Counted from the stretch's first letter, positions 7,920-18,542 are shown. The stretch: 64,000 nucleotides of DNA from Glycomyces niveus (GCF_017592475.1 NZ_JAGFNP010000005.1:366072-430071), one strand, 5' to 3'. A program made the numbers and translations. The notes: generated by a model not told the origin, from the sequence alone.

Positions 7920-9635
7920 TTACAGGCCCAGCTGGTGTTCGAAGTTGCCCTCTTCGATCCGCTTCGTGACCGCTTCGAGGTAGCGGGCCGCGTCGGCGCC
8001 GTCGATGAGGCGGTGGTCGTAGCTCAGCGTCAGGTGCATGACCGAGCGCACCGCGATGATCTCGCCCAGTTCAGGGTCGTTGATCACGCGGGGGCGCTTG
8101 ACGATCGCGGCGGTGCCGAGGATCGCCGACTGGCCGAGCGGGACGATCGGCGTGTCGAACAGCGCGCCCACCGAACCGGTGTTGGTGATGGTGAACGTCG
8201 CGCCGAACAGGTCGTCGGGCGCCAGGCCGCCGTCGCGGGCCTTCTTGGCGATCTCGGCGATCCGCTTGGCCAGACCCGGGATGTTCAGGTCGCCGGCGTT
8301 CTTGACGACCGGGACGATGAGGCCCTTCGGCGTGTCCACCGCGAAGCCCACGTGCTCGGCCTCGGGGTAGGTGATCGTCTTCTCCTCCATGTTCATGGAG
8401 GCGTTGACGACCGGGTACTGCTGCAGCGCCTCGATCGCGGCGATGGAGAAGAACGGCAGGAAGGAGAGCTTGACGCCGTGGCGGGCCAGGAACTCGTCCT
8501 TCTTCGCCGCGCGGAGCTTCGCCACCTTCGTGACGTCCACTTCGCGCACCGTCGTCAGCTGCGCCGTGGACTGCATCGAGTTCAGCAGCGCCTTCGCGGC
8601 GGCCTGACGCAGGCGGCTCATCTTCTCGGTGCGGCCGCGCAGCGGGCTGACCTCGGCCGGAGCCGGAGCAGCCTTCGCGGGAGCGGCAGCGGCGGCCGGA
8701 GCGGGCTCCGGGGCCTTCTTCGCGTCGATGACGGCCTGGACGTCCTCCTTGCGGATGCGTCCGCCCACACCGGAACCGGTGACCTCGGCGAGGTCCACGC
8801 CGTTCTCGGAGGCGAGTTTGCGCACCAGCGGAGTCACGTACGAACCCGACGGCTTCGACGCGGCGGGAGCGGCGGCCGGGGCCGGAGCCGTCTCGGGCTC
8901 CGCCGGGGCCGGCTTGGTCGGCGTGCCCTCGGCCTGGGCCGGAGCGGGCTCCGGCTCGGGCTCGGACTTCACGGCCGGGGTCGGCTCTGCAGCCGGAGCC
9001 GGAGCGGCGGCCGCGGCGGCACCGGAGCCGATGATCGCGAGCACGGAACCGACTTCGGCGGTCTCGTCCTCGGCGACCCGGATCTCCAGCAGCGTGCCCG
9101 CCGCCGGGGACGGGATCTCCGTGTCCACCTTGTCAGTCGAGATCTCCAGCAGCGGCTCGTCCACCTCGACGGTGTCGCCCACGGCCTTGAGCCAGGACGT
9201 GACCGTGCCCTCGGTGACCGACTCGCCCAGCTCGGGGAGCAGGACCTCGGTGCCCTCGGCGGCACCGCCGGAGGAGGCCGGGGCCTCCGCGGCGGGGGCG
9301 GCCGGAGCCGGAGCCGCCTCGGCCTTGGGGGCCTCGGGCTCGGGCAGCGGCTCCTGCGCGGGCGCCGGAGCGGCCGGGGCGTCCCCGGAAGCCTCGGACG
9401 GGTCGCCGATGATCGCCAGCTCGCCGCCGACCTCGACATCCGTGTCCTCGGGGACCACGATCTTCAGCAGCACACCGGCGACCGGCGAAGGCACCTCGGT
9501 GTCGACCTTGTCGGTCGAGACCTCAAGCAGCGGCTCGTCGACCTCGACGGTGTCGCCTTCCTTCTTGAGCCACTGGGTGACAGTCCCCTCGGTGACCGAC
9601 TCACCGAGAGCGGGCATCGTTACCGATGTCGGCAT
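7920..9635 (-). CDS. sucB: Dihydrolipoamide acyltransferase E2 of the 2-oxo acid dehydrogenase complex
   Basis: 571 aa. Two N-terminal lipoyl domains are visible, each with a DKVDTE lipoyl-lysine site (near residues 43 and 161), separated by Ala/Pro/Glu-rich linkers. An E3-binding domain follows ([20 protein letters not shown]), then the catalytic domain with the [14 protein letters not shown] active site near the C-terminus. It moves the acyl group from lipoyl-lysine to CoA in the 2-oxoglutarate (or pyruvate) dehydrogenase complex. Actinobacteria often share this E2 between complexes, so sucB is a family label. The start has GGAGT 10 nt upstream. The E3 gene lies 27 bp upstream on the same strand, consistent with co-transcription. 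Confidence 0.95.
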   Translation of the reverse strand: MPTSVTMPALGESVTEGTVTQWLKKEGDTVEVDEPLLEVSTDKVDTEVPSPVAGVLLKIVVPEDTDVEVGGELAIIGDPSEASGDAPAAPAPAQEPLPEPEAPKAEAAPAPAAPAAEAPASSGGAAEGTEVLLPELGESVTEGTVTSWLKAVGDTVEVDEPLLEISTDKVDTEIPSPAAGTLLEIRVAEDETAEVGSVLAIIGSGAAAAAAPAPAAEPTPAVKSEPEPEPAPAQAEGTPTKPAPAEPETAPAPAAAPAASKPSGSYVTPLVRKLASENGVDLAEVTGSGVGGRIRKEDVQAVIDAKKAPEPAPAAAAAPAKAAPAPAEVSPLRGRTEKMSRLRQAAAKALLNSMQSTAQLTTVREVDVTKVAKLRAAKKDEFLARHGVKLSFLPFFSIAAIEALQQYPVVNASMNMEEKTITYPEAEHVGFAVDTPKGLIVPVVKNAGDLNIPGLAKRIAEIAKKARDGGLAPDDLFGATFTITNTGSVGALFDTPIVPLGQSAILGTAAIVKRPRVINDPELGEIIAVRSVMHLTLSYDHRLIDGADAARYLEAVTKRIEEGNFEHQLGL

Positions 9636-9662
9636 CGTTCGTTCAACTCCTGCGGTTGTGGA

Positions 9663-11051
9663 TTAGTCGTGGGCGTGCAGCGGCTTGCCGGCCAGCAGCA
9701 TCGCCGCTTCGCCGATCGCCTCGTTCTGGGTGGGGTGCATGTGGATCAGCTGGGCGACGTCGTTCGCGTAAGCCTCCCAGTTGTAGATCAGCTCCGCCTC
9801 GCCGATCTGCTCGGAGATGCGCGCGCCGACCATGTGGACGCCGACGATCGGGCCGTCCTCGACCGCGACGAGCTTGATGAAGCCCTGGGTCTTGAGGATG
9901 TTCGACTTGCCGTTGCCCGCGAGGTTGTAGTTGACCGACTTGATCTTGTCGGCCCCGTACTTCTCCTTCGCCTTGTCCTCGTTGAGGCCCATGGAGGCCA
10001 CCTCGGGCTCGGTGAAGGTCACGCGCGGGATGCCGGTCTCGTCGATCGGGGCCGGGTTCAGGCCGGCGATGTGCTCGGCCACGAAGATGCCCTGCAGGAA
10101 GCCGCGGTGCGCGAGCTGGATGCCGGGGACGATGTCGCCGACGGCGTACACGTTCGGGAGGTTCGTCCGCAGGTTCTCGTCGACCAGGACGAAGCCCCGG
10201 TCCATGTTGACGCCCTGCTCCTGGTAGCCGATGCCGTCGGTGACGGGGCCGCGGCCGACGGCCACCAGCACCACGTCGCCCTCGACGACGGTGCCGCCCT
10301 GGATCGTGACCTGCACGCCCGAAGCGGTCTTCTCGACCTTCTCGAAGAACTTGCCGGTGTGGAACTTGATGCCGCGCTTGCGGAACGCCCGCTCGAGCTG
10401 CTTCGAGGAGTCGGCGTCCTCGGCCGCGATGAGGCGGGGGAGGCCTTCGATGATCTCGACCTCGACGCCCAGGGACTTCCAGGCGGAGGCGAACTCGACG
10501 CCGATGACGCCGCCGCCGATGACGATGGCCTTGTTCGGCAGCTCGGTGAGCTCGAGCGCGTGCTCGGAGGTGATGACCTTCTCGCCGTCGATCTCAAGCC
10601 CGGGAAGGGTCTTGGAGTAGGAGCCGGTGGCGAGGATGATGTTGCGGCCGGTCACCGTGGTGCCGTTGTCGACCTGGATCGTGTTCGGGCCGACGAGCGT
10701 GCCGGTGCCCTGGATGAACTCGACCTTGTGCGCCTTGACCAGGCCCTGGAGGCCCTTGTACAACTTCGACACGACGTCGTCCTTGTACTTCTTGACCGCC
10801 GGCATGTCGACGCCCTTGAACTCGGCCAGGATGCCGAACTGCTCGGACTCGCGCGCGGTGTCGGCGACCTCGCCGGCGTGGAGCAGCGCCTTGGTGGGGA
10901 TGCAGCCGCGGTGCAGGCAGGTGCCGCCGACCTTGTCCTTCTCGATCAGGGCCACCGACAGCCCCAGCTCAGCCGCGCGGAACGCGCTGGCGTAGCCGCC
11001 GCTGCCGCCGCCCAGGATTACTACGTCGTATCCTGCGTTCGGGTCGCTCAT
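9663..11051 (-). CDS. lpdA: Dihydrolipoyl dehydrogenase (E3)
   Basis: 462 aa from ATG 11051, which has GGGGAGAG 4-5 nt upstream; a GTG four codons earlier overlaps that site and is rejected. Features in order: FAD-binding GGGSGGYASAFRA near the N-terminus, the redox-active CLHRGC disulfide, the NAD-binding GGGVIGVEFAS, the second FAD motif VYAVGDIV and the C-terminal HMHPTQNE catalytic His-Glu pair. The enzyme reoxidises dihydrolipoamide with NAD+ for the 2-oxo acid dehydrogenase complexes and, with the glycine cleavage system, could serve the nearby gcvT. It forms a unit with sucB downstream. Confidence 0.96.
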   Translation of the reverse strand: MSDPNAGYDVVILGGGSGGYASAFRAAELGLSVALIEKDKVGGTCLHRGCIPTKALLHAGEVADTARESEQFGILAEFKGVDMPAVKKYKDDVVSKLYKGLQGLVKAHKVEFIQGTGTLVGPNTIQVDNGTTVTGRNIILATGSYSKTLPGLEIDGEKVITSEHALELTELPNKAIVIGGGVIGVEFASAWKSLGVEVEIIEGLPRLIAAEDADSSKQLERAFRKRGIKFHTGKFFEKVEKTASGVQVTIQGGTVVEGDVVLVAVGRGPVTDGIGYQEQGVNMDRGFVLVDENLRTNLPNVYAVGDIVPGIQLAHRGFLQGIFVAEHIAGLNPAPIDETGIPRVTFTEPEVASMGLNEDKAKEKYGADKIKSVNYNLAGNGKSNILKTQGFIKLVAVEDGPIVGVHMVGARISEQIGEAELIYNWEAYANDVAQLIHMHPTQNEAIGEAAMLLAGKPLHAHD

Positions 11052-11265
11052 TGCTCTCCCCACTTAACGATGCTTAGGTTCGGGGCCCATCCTTCCACCG
11101 GGGGCGACTCGTGATCGCCCAGACCCTGTGGTTGGAGTGTGCAACACCATTCAACCGCTTGCTGCGAGCATTCGGAAAGTCCCCTTCGTGTGCGGCTGGA
11201 CACAGGTGTCCTAGCGCGTGTGTACGCTTGGAAATCACGCCTCAACTGGTGCGGAGGGAGCGGCC

Positions 11266-11598
11266 GTGGGCTTGTTCGGACGGAAGAAGAAACAGGGCAA
11301 GGGAACGCTGGACCGTGCCTCTGACAACGCTGACCAGCGACACCTCATCGACTTCATCAAAACGCGCGTCGGCGTCGAGGCCTACCTCGAGCCGAAGACC
11401 ACCGTCACCGAGACGACCGTCATGCTCATCGCCCACGACGGCGAGTGGACGCGGCGGCGCGTCGACGGCCCGGCGGGCGCGTTCGCCCTGGGCCGCAAGT
11501 ACAACACCCCGGTGTACGAGGTCGCCAAGACCGGATATCCGCAGCGTAAGCGCGACTACGACGCGCGCCGCAAGCTCGAGCAGCAGGGTCGCCACTAG
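11266..11598 (+). CDS. Conserved actinobacterial protein of unknown function, next to lpd
   Basis: 110 aa. GTG 11266 is the start because GGAGGGAG lies 6 nt before it and the product then begins MGLFGRKKKQGKGTLDRASD, the usual start of this actinobacterial family. A short basic N-terminus is followed by an alpha/beta core (TETTVMLIAHDGEWTRRRVD) and a PQRKRDYDARRK tail. Family members are found beside lpd or pepA genes in other actinomycetes; some are loosely labelled oxidoreductase, for which I see no motif. It is divergent from lpdA and convergent with pepA. Confidence 0.8.
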   Translation: MGLFGRKKKQGKGTLDRASDNADQRHLIDFIKTRVGVEAYLEPKTTVTETTVMLIAHDGEWTRRRVDGPAGAFALGRKYNTPVYEVAKTGYPQRKRDYDARRKLEQQGRH

Positions 11599-11682
11599 AA
11601 TTTTCACCCCTCGCTTACGCAACGATTGCGCAATATTCACCGCACTGTCCCGCCACTTGGCGGTGAGGAAGGTGAAAGCGAG

Positions 11683-11710
11683 AAAGGGCCCGGCGGCAGC
11701 CGGGCCCTTT
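11683..11710. terminator. Bidirectional terminator between the 11266 gene and pepA
   Basis: A perfect 12-bp stem (11683-11694 with 11699-11710), GGCA loop and T-rich flank on the plus strand, between convergent genes. Confidence 0.85.
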
Positions 11711-11726
11711 TTGCACATCTGGGTGA

Positions 11727-13184
11727 TTACGAGGCGAACTCCTCGAGCAGCGCGACGAGGGTCCGCACCGGGAACCCGGTCGCGCCCTTCGCGATGTAGC
11801 CGTAGGTCGAGTCGGAGTCGGCCGGGCCCGCGATGTCGAGGTGCGCCCAAGGCAGGTCCTCGGGCACGAACTTCGACAGGAAGATCCCGCCCTGCACCAT
11901 GTGCCCGTCGCGCTTGAGGCCGGTCGCGCACTGCGAGACGTCGGCGATGGAGGACTCCATGAGCTTCACGATGTCCTCGGGGAAGGGCATCGGCCAGCCG
12001 TGCTCGCCGGTGGTCTCGCCGATGCGGCGCAGCCGCTCGGTCTCGGTGTCGGTGCCCATGAGGCCCATGGTGCGGCGGCCCAGGGCGATGAGCTGGCCGC
12101 CGGTGAGCGTCGCCACATCGTAGAGCGCGTCGGGCTCGTCCTCGAGCGCCCGCGAGATCGCGTCGGCGAGCACGAGGCGGCCTTCGGCGTCGGTGTTCAG
12201 CACCTCGACGGTCATGCCGTTGCGGATGGTGATCACATCGGACGGGCGGAACGAGGAGCCCGAGAGCATGTTCTCGGCGAGCGCCACGGTGCAGGTGACG
12301 TTCACGTTGAGGCCCAGTCTCGCGGCGGCGAGGGTGGCGCCGACCACGGCGGCGGCCCCGGCCATGTCGCCCTTCATGTCCCACATGCCCGCGCCCGGCT
12401 TGATGTTGATGCCGCCGGAGTCGAAGGTGATGCCCTTGCCGACGAGCGCGACATGCCGGGTGGCGCCTTCGGGCCGGTAGGAGAGCCGGACGAGGCGGGG
12501 CTCGGCGGAGGAGCCGCCGCCGACGGCGAGGACGCCGCCGTAGCCGCCCGCTGAGAGCGCTTCGGCGTTGAGGATCTCGACGTCGACGCCCGCGGCGGTG
12601 GCGGCCTGCTCGATCTCGATCGCGAACGTCGGCGGGCGCAGGAGGTTCGCGGGGGCGTCGGCCCAGTCCTTGACGAGGGCGACGCTCTCGGCGAGCACGG
12701 TCGCCTTGGCGATGGCGGCCGCGGTGGCGCCGTAGACGGCGACCTCGGCGGGGGCGGCGTCGCCGCCGTCACCGGTCTTGTAGCCCTCGAACTTGTAGGC
12801 GCCGAGCGCGGCGCCGACGGCGGTGGCCTCGGGGTCGCCCTCGAACGCGATGGCGACGGTGTCCTTGCCGAACGCGGCGCGCACGGCCGTGCCGGCGGCG
12901 CGGCGGAGGGTCTCGTCGTCGAGGTCCCCGGCGTCGCCGAGGCCGACGGCGTAGACGAGCTTGGCGCTCAGGCCTGCGGGGGCGGGGAGGCGGGTGAGCG
13001 AGGAGGCCGAACCGGTGTTGCCGAGGACGGCCAGCTGCTCGGCGAGGCGCCCGCCGAAGGCGGCGTCGATCCCGGCGAGGCTGTCGGGGAGCACGGGGGC
13101 GTCCTCGCCGGAGAAGACGCCGACGACGAGCACTTCGGCCTCGGCGGCGGCGATGTCACCTGAGGCGGCGTTCAGAGCTGTCAC
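11727..13184 (-). CDS. pepA: Leucyl (cytosol) aminopeptidase, M17 family
   Basis: 485 aa, GTG start with AAGGA upstream. The C-terminal catalytic domain carries the M17 signature [12 protein letters not shown] and, before it, the metal-binding [15 protein letters not shown] with the lysine and aspartate ligands. These two-metal hexameric enzymes remove N-terminal residues from peptides in the cytoplasm; some also bind DNA. The N-terminal domain is less conserved, as usual. It is divergent from gcvT with only 75 bp between starts, which holds both promoters. Confidence 0.95.
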   Translation of the reverse strand: MTALNAASGDIAAAEAEVLVVGVFSGEDAPVLPDSLAGIDAAFGGRLAEQLAVLGNTGSASSLTRLPAPAGLSAKLVYAVGLGDAGDLDDETLRRAAGTAVRAAFGKDTVAIAFEGDPEATAVGAALGAYKFEGYKTGDGGDAAPAEVAVYGATAAAIAKATVLAESVALVKDWADAPANLLRPPTFAIEIEQAATAAGVDVEILNAEALSAGGYGGVLAVGGGSSAEPRLVRLSYRPEGATRHVALVGKGITFDSGGINIKPGAGMWDMKGDMAGAAAVVGATLAAARLGLNVNVTCTVALAENMLSGSSFRPSDVITIRNGMTVEVLNTDAEGRLVLADAISRALEDEPDALYDVATLTGGQLIALGRRTMGLMGTDTETERLRRIGETTGEHGWPMPFPEDIVKLMESSIADVSQCATGLKRDGHMVQGGIFLSKFVPEDLPWAHLDIAGPADSDSTYGYIAKGATGFPVRTLVALLEEFAS

Positions 13185-13246
13185 GATCCATCCTTAGCTG
13201 TTCTGGGGACCAAATGCTCCGATCCTAGTCACTGGGACGAGGACGA

Positions 13247-13252
13247 TAGTCT
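13247..13252 (+). promoter_or_regulatory. -10 box of gcvT, placed for leaderless transcription
   Basis: TAGTCT lies 7 nt before the gcvT ATG and no Shine-Dalgarno is present, so the mRNA would start at or next to the A of ATG. No clear -35 box. Confidence 0.45.
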
Positions 13253-13259
13253 CTGTCCC

Positions 13260-14342
13260 ATGTCGGAGACACTGCTCACCTCGCCCCTGCACGAACGCCA
13301 CCTCGCCCACGGCGCGAAGTTCGCCGAGTTCGCGGGATGGAACATGCCGCTCCAGTACGAGAGCGGCGTGCTCGCCGAGCATCAGGCGGTGCGCACCGGG
13401 GTCGGCGCCTTCGACGTCTCGCATCTGGGCAAGGTCTGGGTGACGGGCCCGGGCGCGGCGGCGTTCGTGAACCGGTGCCTGGCGAACGACCTCGACCGGA
13501 TCGGTGCGGGCGGGGCGCAGTACACGCTGTGCCTCGACGGGGACGGCGGCGTGGTCGACGACCTCATCGCGTACCGGTTCTCGGACGACGAGGTGTTCCT
13601 GATCCCCAACGCCGCCAACACGGCCGAGGTCGCGCGCCGCCTGGAGGAGGCCGCGCCCGAGGGGATCGAGGTGCGCGACGTGCACCGCGGATTCGCGGTG
13701 ATCGCGGTCCAGGGCCCCGAGTCGCCGCGCATCCTCGAGTACCTGGGGCTGCCGCACGACCACGAGTACATGACCTTCCGCGAGCACCTGGTCGACCACG
13801 CGGACGTGATCGTCTGCCGCTCGGGCTACACCGGCGAGACCGGGTTCGAGCTGGTGGTGCCGAACGAGGCCGCCGTGGACCTGTGGGACGGGATCCTCGT
13901 GGCGGGCGCGGCCCCGTGCGGGCTCGGCGCGCGCGACACGCTGCGCCTGGAGATGGGCTACCCGCTGCACGGCCAGGACCTGAGCCTCGACATCACGCCG
14001 GTGCAGGCGCGCCTGAACTGGGCGATCGGCTGGGACAAGCCCGAGTTCTGGGGCAAGGCCGCGCTGGAGGCGGAGCGCGCCGCGGGCCCGAAGCGGCGGC
14101 TGTGGGGCCTCGAAGCGACGGGGAAGGGCGTCCCGCGCGCCCACATGGCGGTCATGGACGGCGACGAAGTGGTGGGGGAGACCACATCGGGCACGCACGC
14201 GCCGACCCTGAAGAAGGGCGTGGCGCTGGCCCTGCTCGACGCGGCCTACAAGCCGGGGGCCGAGCTTGAGCTCGATGTGCGTGGCCGCCGGTTGCCAATT
14301 CGGGTTGTCAAGCCCCCCTTTACGAAAGCCACGCCGAAGTAA
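13260..14342 (+). CDS. gcvT: Aminomethyltransferase, T protein of the glycine cleavage system
   Basis: 360 aa, the usual length. The N-terminus ([28 protein letters not shown]) and the folate-binding [17 protein letters not shown] region are typical of GcvT, as are [12 protein letters not shown] and [12 protein letters not shown] in the C-terminal half. It transfers the C1 unit of aminomethyl-lipoyl-H protein to tetrahydrofolate. The gcvH and gcvP genes are not in the window. The distance to the -10 box suggests a leaderless mRNA. Confidence 0.95.
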   Translation: MSETLLTSPLHERHLAHGAKFAEFAGWNMPLQYESGVLAEHQAVRTGVGAFDVSHLGKVWVTGPGAAAFVNRCLANDLDRIGAGGAQYTLCLDGDGGVVDDLIAYRFSDDEVFLIPNAANTAEVARRLEEAAPEGIEVRDVHRGFAVIAVQGPESPRILEYLGLPHDHEYMTFREHLVDHADVIVCRSGYTGETGFELVVPNEAAVDLWDGILVAGAAPCGLGARDTLRLEMGYPLHGQDLSLDITPVQARLNWAIGWDKPEFWGKAALEAERAAGPKRRLWGLEATGKGVPRAHMAVMDGDEVVGETTSGTHAPTLKKGVALALLDAAYKPGAELELDVRGRRLPIRVVKPPFTKATPK

Positions 14343-14361
14343 GCCCAGCCAGACCCGGCTC

Positions 14362-14390
14362 TTGATTGCGGCAAGTTTCTCCGATAGCGT
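14362..14390 (+). promoter_or_regulatory. Promoter of the sugar-acid operon
   Basis: TTGATT (14362-14367), 17-nt spacer, TAGCGT (14385-14390). A GTTT-ACCA-AAAC dyad at 14389-14400 overlaps the start region and could be a repressor site. Confidence 0.55.
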
Positions 14391-14419
14391 TTACCAAAAC
14401 TCGCCGACGAAGGAGTCAC

Positions 14420-15727
14420 ATGACTGGCACGCCGCATCGCTACGCCCTTGTGGGGACCGGTTCTCGCGCCACGATGTACCGCAACGCCATCACCGAGCGG
14501 AGCGGCAAGGCCCGCCTCGTCGCACTCGCGGACACCAACCCCAAGCGCATCGCCGCCCACGTCGAAGCGATCGAAACCGCTGGCCATCCCGCGCCCGCCG
14601 TGTACGCCGCGGCCGACTTCGACCGGCTCCTCGCCGAGACCGGGCCCGACACCGTCATCGTCACCTCGGTCGACGCCACGCACCACGAGTACATCCTCGC
14701 CGCTCTCGCCGCGGACAAGGACGTCATCTGCGAGAAGCCGCTGACGACCACCGGCGCGCACGCCGCCGCGATCATCGAGGCTGAGGCGAAGTCGAAGGGC
14801 ACGGTCACCGTCACCTTCAACTACCGCTACAACCCGCTGCACGAGAAGGTCGCCGAGCTCCTGCGCGACGGCGCCATCGGCGAGATCGCCTCCGTGGGCT
14901 TCGACTGGCTCCTCGACACCCGCCACGGCGCCGACTACTTCCGCCGCTGGCACCGCGAGACCGCGAACTCCGGCGGCCTCCTCGTCCACAAGTCCGGCCA
15001 CCACTTCGACCTCGTCAACTGGTGGCTCGACGCGGCCCCCGTGCGCGCCTTCGCGAAAGGCAAGCTCGCGTTCTACGGCGAGAACGGCAAGCGCACCGGC
15101 CACGACCGCGGCTACGCCCGCGTCCACGGCTCCCCGGAGGCCGCGGACGACCCGTTCGCCCTCCACATGGAGGACAGCCCCGGCCTCAAGCAGATGTACC
15201 TCGACGCCGAGACCGAGGACGGCTACATCCGCGACCAGTCCGTGTTCGCGCCCGGCATCACCATCTACGACGACATGATGGCCCTCGTGGACTACGACTC
15301 CGGCGTCACGCTCTCCTACCGGCTCACCGCCTACTCCCCGTGGGAGGGCTACCGGGTCCACTTCAACGGCACCCAGGGCCGCCTCGAACTCCTCGTCGTC
15401 GAGAACGACCACGTCAACCCGGCATTGAAGGGCCCCAACGGCGCCTCGCTGCACGGCACCGACGCCTCCCCCGAAGAAGGCTGGTACGAGCTCACCCTCC
15501 ACCCCTTCTGGACCAAGCCCCAGAAGATCGACCTCGGCGACTACCAGCGCGCCGGGCACGGCGGCGGCGACGTGCGGATGCTCGGCGTCCTCTTCGACGG
15601 CGACACCGACCCGCACGACCGCTCTGCGAACGCCCAGGACGGCGTCAACGCCCTCGCCGCGGGCCTCGCCGCGAACGCGTCCATCGAGACCGGCCTCCCG
15701 GTCGACGTAGCCGACCTCTTGAAGTAG
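14420..15727 (+). CDS. Gfo/Idh/MocA-family oxidoreductase
   Basis: 435 aa from ATG 14420, with AGGAG 4 nt upstream; the frame is open to 14366 but that part overlaps the promoter. The Rossmann motif is YALVGTGSRATMYR, and the family EKP motif appears as CEKPLTTT near residue 102, followed by FNYRYNP. The C-terminal half is the usual alpha/beta catalytic domain. Such enzymes oxidise or reduce a sugar or sugar acid with NAD(P). First gene of a five-gene operon with UxaC, a fuconate-dehydratase-like protein and a UxuB-like reductase, so a hexuronate- or fucose-related substrate is likely, but this is inference. Confidence 0.88.
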   Translation: MTGTPHRYALVGTGSRATMYRNAITERSGKARLVALADTNPKRIAAHVEAIETAGHPAPAVYAAADFDRLLAETGPDTVIVTSVDATHHEYILAALAADKDVICEKPLTTTGAHAAAIIEAEAKSKGTVTVTFNYRYNPLHEKVAELLRDGAIGEIASVGFDWLLDTRHGADYFRRWHRETANSGGLLVHKSGHHFDLVNWWLDAAPVRAFAKGKLAFYGENGKRTGHDRGYARVHGSPEAADDPFALHMEDSPGLKQMYLDAETEDGYIRDQSVFAPGITIYDDMMALVDYDSGVTLSYRLTAYSPWEGYRVHFNGTQGRLELLVVENDHVNPALKGPNGASLHGTDASPEEGWYELTLHPFWTKPQKIDLGDYQRAGHGGGDVRMLGVLFDGDTDPHDRSANAQDGVNALAAGLAANASIETGLPVDVADLLK

Positions 15728-15812
15728 GAAGCGCCCCATAATGAACCCGCACCCGTCGCCCCACCCAGCCGGCTCGCTGCGCTCGCCTCTCCCCGAACCG
15801 GAGTAAACACTG

Positions 15813-17246
15813 ATGAGTCTGAATCCCGACCGGCTGTTCCCGGCCGACGAGCGCACGCGCGCCATCGCCCGGGAGCTCCACCAGCGCACCGCCGACCTGC
15901 CGCTGGTCAGCCCCCACGGGCACGTCGACCCGCGTCTGATGTCGGAGAACCGGCCGTTCCCCGACCCGGCCCGGCTGTTCGTCGTCCCCGACCACTACCT
16001 GACCCGGATGCTCTACAGCCAGGGCGTGACCCCCGCCGAGATGGGCGTCCCGTCGGTCACCGGCGAACCCTCTGAAGTGGATGGACGCACGATCTGGCGG
16101 CGCTTCGCCGAGCATTACCGCCTGTTCCGCGGCACGCCCTCGAAGATGTGGCTCGACTACACCTTCGCGGAGGTCTTCGGGATCTACAAAGAGCTCGGCC
16201 CCGACACCGCCGACGAGTTCTACGACCACCTCTCCGCGCGCCTCACCGAGCCGGCCTACCGGCCCCGGGCCCTGTTCGACCGCTTCAACATCGAAGTGCT
16301 CGCCACCACCGAGTCCCCCGTGGACTCCCTGGAACCGCACGCCGCGCTCGCGGCGCTCCCTGCCCAGAACGGCCGCAAGTGGGGCGGCAAGGGCGGCAAG
16401 GTCGTCACCACGTTCCGGCCCGACAACATGGTCGAACCCGGCTGGCCCGGCTGGAAGGAGCGGGTCGAACAGCTCGCCGAGATCACCGGCCAGGACACCT
16501 CGACCTTCGACGGATTCCTTGCCGCGCTTCGCCAGCGCCGCCAGGACTTCATCGCCGCCGGGGCCACCTGCACCGACCATGGGAACCTCACGGCCGCAAC
16601 CGAAGACGACCCGAAGGCCGCCGCCGAGATCTACGCGAAGGCCCTCAAAGGCGAAGCGGACGAGGCCGAGATCCTGCGCTTCCCCGCGCTCATGCTCACC
16701 GAGTTCGCGCGCATGAGCGTCGACGACGGCCTGGTCATGCAGCTCCACCCCGGGGCGAACCGCAACCACAACCAGTGGCTGTACGAAGGCTGGGGCCGCG
16801 ACGTCGGCGGCGACATCCCCAACGCCACCGAGTACACGCGCGCCCTCAAGCCGCTCCTCGACGCGTTCGGCAACCACCCGCGCTTCCGCATCGTCCTGTA
16901 CACCCTGGACGAGACCGTGTTCAGCCGCGAGCTCGCCCCGCTCGCGGGCGGCTACGCCTCGGTGTTCCTCGGCGCGCCCTGGTGGTTCCTCGACTCGCCG
17001 GAGGGCATGCGCCGCTTCAGGGAAGCGGTGCACGAGACCGCCGGGTTCTACAACACGGCCGGGTTCGTCGACGACACCCGCGCGTTCTGCTCCATCCCCG
17101 CCCGGCACGACGTGGCCCGCCGCATCGACGCCGCCTACCTCGCCCGCCTCGTCGCCGAGCACCGGATGACCGAGCAGGAAGCCGCCGAGGTCGCCCTCGA
17201 CCTCGCCTACCACCAGCCCCGCAAGATCTATGGATTGGACAGCTAA
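15813..17246 (+). CDS. uxaC: Glucuronate/galacturonate isomerase
   Basis: 477 aa, matching the family length. N-terminal LPLVSPHGHVDP holds the metal-binding His-x-His of the amidohydrolase-like UxaC fold; later come TTESPVDSLEPH, LQLHPGANRNHN and LGAPWWFLDSPEGMRRFRE. The enzyme interconverts D-glucuronate with D-fructuronate and D-galacturonate with D-tagaturonate. GGAG lies about 9 nt before the ATG. Its stop is directly abutted by the next gene, so translation is probably coupled. The UxuB-like reductase two genes on would take the product. Confidence 0.95.
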   Translation: MSLNPDRLFPADERTRAIARELHQRTADLPLVSPHGHVDPRLMSENRPFPDPARLFVVPDHYLTRMLYSQGVTPAEMGVPSVTGEPSEVDGRTIWRRFAEHYRLFRGTPSKMWLDYTFAEVFGIYKELGPDTADEFYDHLSARLTEPAYRPRALFDRFNIEVLATTESPVDSLEPHAALAALPAQNGRKWGGKGGKVVTTFRPDNMVEPGWPGWKERVEQLAEITGQDTSTFDGFLAALRQRRQDFIAAGATCTDHGNLTAATEDDPKAAAEIYAKALKGEADEAEILRFPALMLTEFARMSVDDGLVMQLHPGANRNHNQWLYEGWGRDVGGDIPNATEYTRALKPLLDAFGNHPRFRIVLYTLDETVFSRELAPLAGGYASVFLGAPWWFLDSPEGMRRFREAVHETAGFYNTAGFVDDTRAFCSIPARHDVARRIDAAYLARLVAEHRMTEQEAAEVALDLAYHQPRKIYGLDS

Positions 17247-18542
17247 GTGACGACCCGGATCGAACGACTCGAAGTCCACGACGTACGGTTCCCGACCGCG
17301 ACCGCCGGCGACGGCTCCGACTCGATCAACCGCGCCGACTACTCGGCCTGCTACGTCGAGCTGTTCACCGACGGCGGCCCCACCGGGACCGGCTTCACCT
17401 TCACCGGCGGGCGCGGCACCGAGATCTGCGTCCAGGCCGTGAAGGCCTTCGAGCACCTCGTGGTCGGCAAGACCGTCGAGGAGATCTTCGCGAACCCGGT
17501 CGAGTTCTCCCGCTCGATCATCCAGGAACCCCAGATCCGCTGGCTCGGCCCCGAGAAGGGCGCTACCCACATGGCCGTCGGCGCGATCGTCAACGCCGTG
17601 TGGGACCTGCGCGCCAAGCTCGAAGGCAAGCCCATGTGGCGCCTCCTCGCCGAAATGGACTCCGCCGAACTCGCCGCCCAGATCGACTACCGGCACATCG
17701 AGGACGAGCTCACCTACGACGAGGCCGTCGCGATCCTCGAAGAGGGCCGCATCGGCTACGAGGACCGCCTCAAAGTCCTCGAGACCGACGGCTTCCCCGC
17801 CTACACCACCTCCGTGGGCTGGCTCGGCTACTCCGACGAGAAGGTCCGCGCCCTCACCGAGCAGGCCGTCGCCGAAGGCTGGACCGCCGCGAAGATGAAG
17901 GTCGGCTCGTCCGACGTCGCCGACGACGTGCGCCGCGCCGCCATCATCCGCGACGTGCTCGGCCCCGACCGCCTGCTCATGATGGACGCCAACCAGATCT
18001 GGTCCGTCCCCGAAGCCATCAAGAACATGCAGGAACTCGCCGCGTTCGACCCGTACTGGATCGAGGAGCCCACCCACCCCGACGACATCCTCGGCCACGC
18101 CAAGATCGCCAAGGCCGTCGCCCCCATCCGCGTCGCCACCGGCGAAGTCGCCGCCAACCGCGTCATCTTCAAGCAGCTCCTCCAGGCCGAAGCCATCAAG
18201 GTCTGCCAGATCGACGCCTGCCGCGTCGGCGGCATCCCCGAAGTCCTCGCCACCCTCCTCATGGCCGCCAAGCACGGCGTCGACGTCTGCCCCCACTCCG
18301 GCGGGGTCGGACTGTGCGAATACGTGCAGCACCTCGGCATGTTCGAATACCTTCGAGTGGGGAAGACCCTGGAGGGCCGCATGATCGAGTACGTCGACCA
18401 CCTGCACGAGCACTACACCGACCCGGTCACCGTCGTCGACGGCCGCTACCGGCTGCCGACTCAGCCGGGCTACTCGGTGACGCTCAAGCCCGAGTCCATC
18501 GCCGAGTTCTCGTTCCCGAACGGCCCGGCATGGAACGCCTGA
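17247..18542 (+). CDS. Enolase-superfamily dehydratase, L-fuconate dehydratase type
   Basis: 431 aa, starting with GTG right after the uxaC stop. Mandelate-racemase-type enolase features are clear: the KMKVG catalytic-lysine strand, metal ligands in MDANQIW, WIEEPTHPDD and VATGE, and a catalytic-histidine region CPHSGGVGLCEYVQHL. The latter, with LEGRMIEYVDHLHEH, is specific to the L-fuconate dehydratase branch (L-fuconate to 2-keto-3-deoxy-L-fuconate). In this hexuronate operon it could instead dehydrate mannonate, since no UxuA is present. The 3' end overlaps the next gene by 13 bp. Confidence 0.88.
   Translation: MTTRIERLEVHDVRFPTATAGDGSDSINRADYSACYVELFTDGGPTGTGFTFTGGRGTEICVQAVKAFEHLVVGKTVEEIFANPVEFSRSIIQEPQIRWLGPEKGATHMAVGAIVNAVWDLRAKLEGKPMWRLLAEMDSAELAAQIDYRHIEDELTYDEAVAILEEGRIGYEDRLKVLETDGFPAYTTSVGWLGYSDEKVRALTEQAVAEGWTAAKMKVGSSDVADDVRRAAIIRDVLGPDRLLMMDANQIWSVPEAIKNMQELAAFDPYWIEEPTHPDDILGHAKIAKAVAPIRVATGEVAANRVIFKQLLQAEAIKVCQIDACRVGGIPEVLATLLMAAKHGVDVCPHSGGVGLCEYVQHLGMFEYLRVGKTLEGRMIEYVDHLHEHYTDPVTVVDGRYRLPTQPGYSVTLKPESIAEFSFPNGPAWNA

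Noticed and set aside
7371..11114. Very long plus-strand open frame (1247 codons) across sucB and lpdA
   Set aside because: It is the antisense of two clear enzyme genes; its protein is Arg/Gly/Leu/Asp-rich with no motif, the usual effect of GC-rich third positions.
16148..18529. In-frame extension upstream of the UxuB-type reductase
   Set aside because: It overlaps uxaC and the dehydratase in another frame; the reductase motif starts a few residues after ATG 18530.
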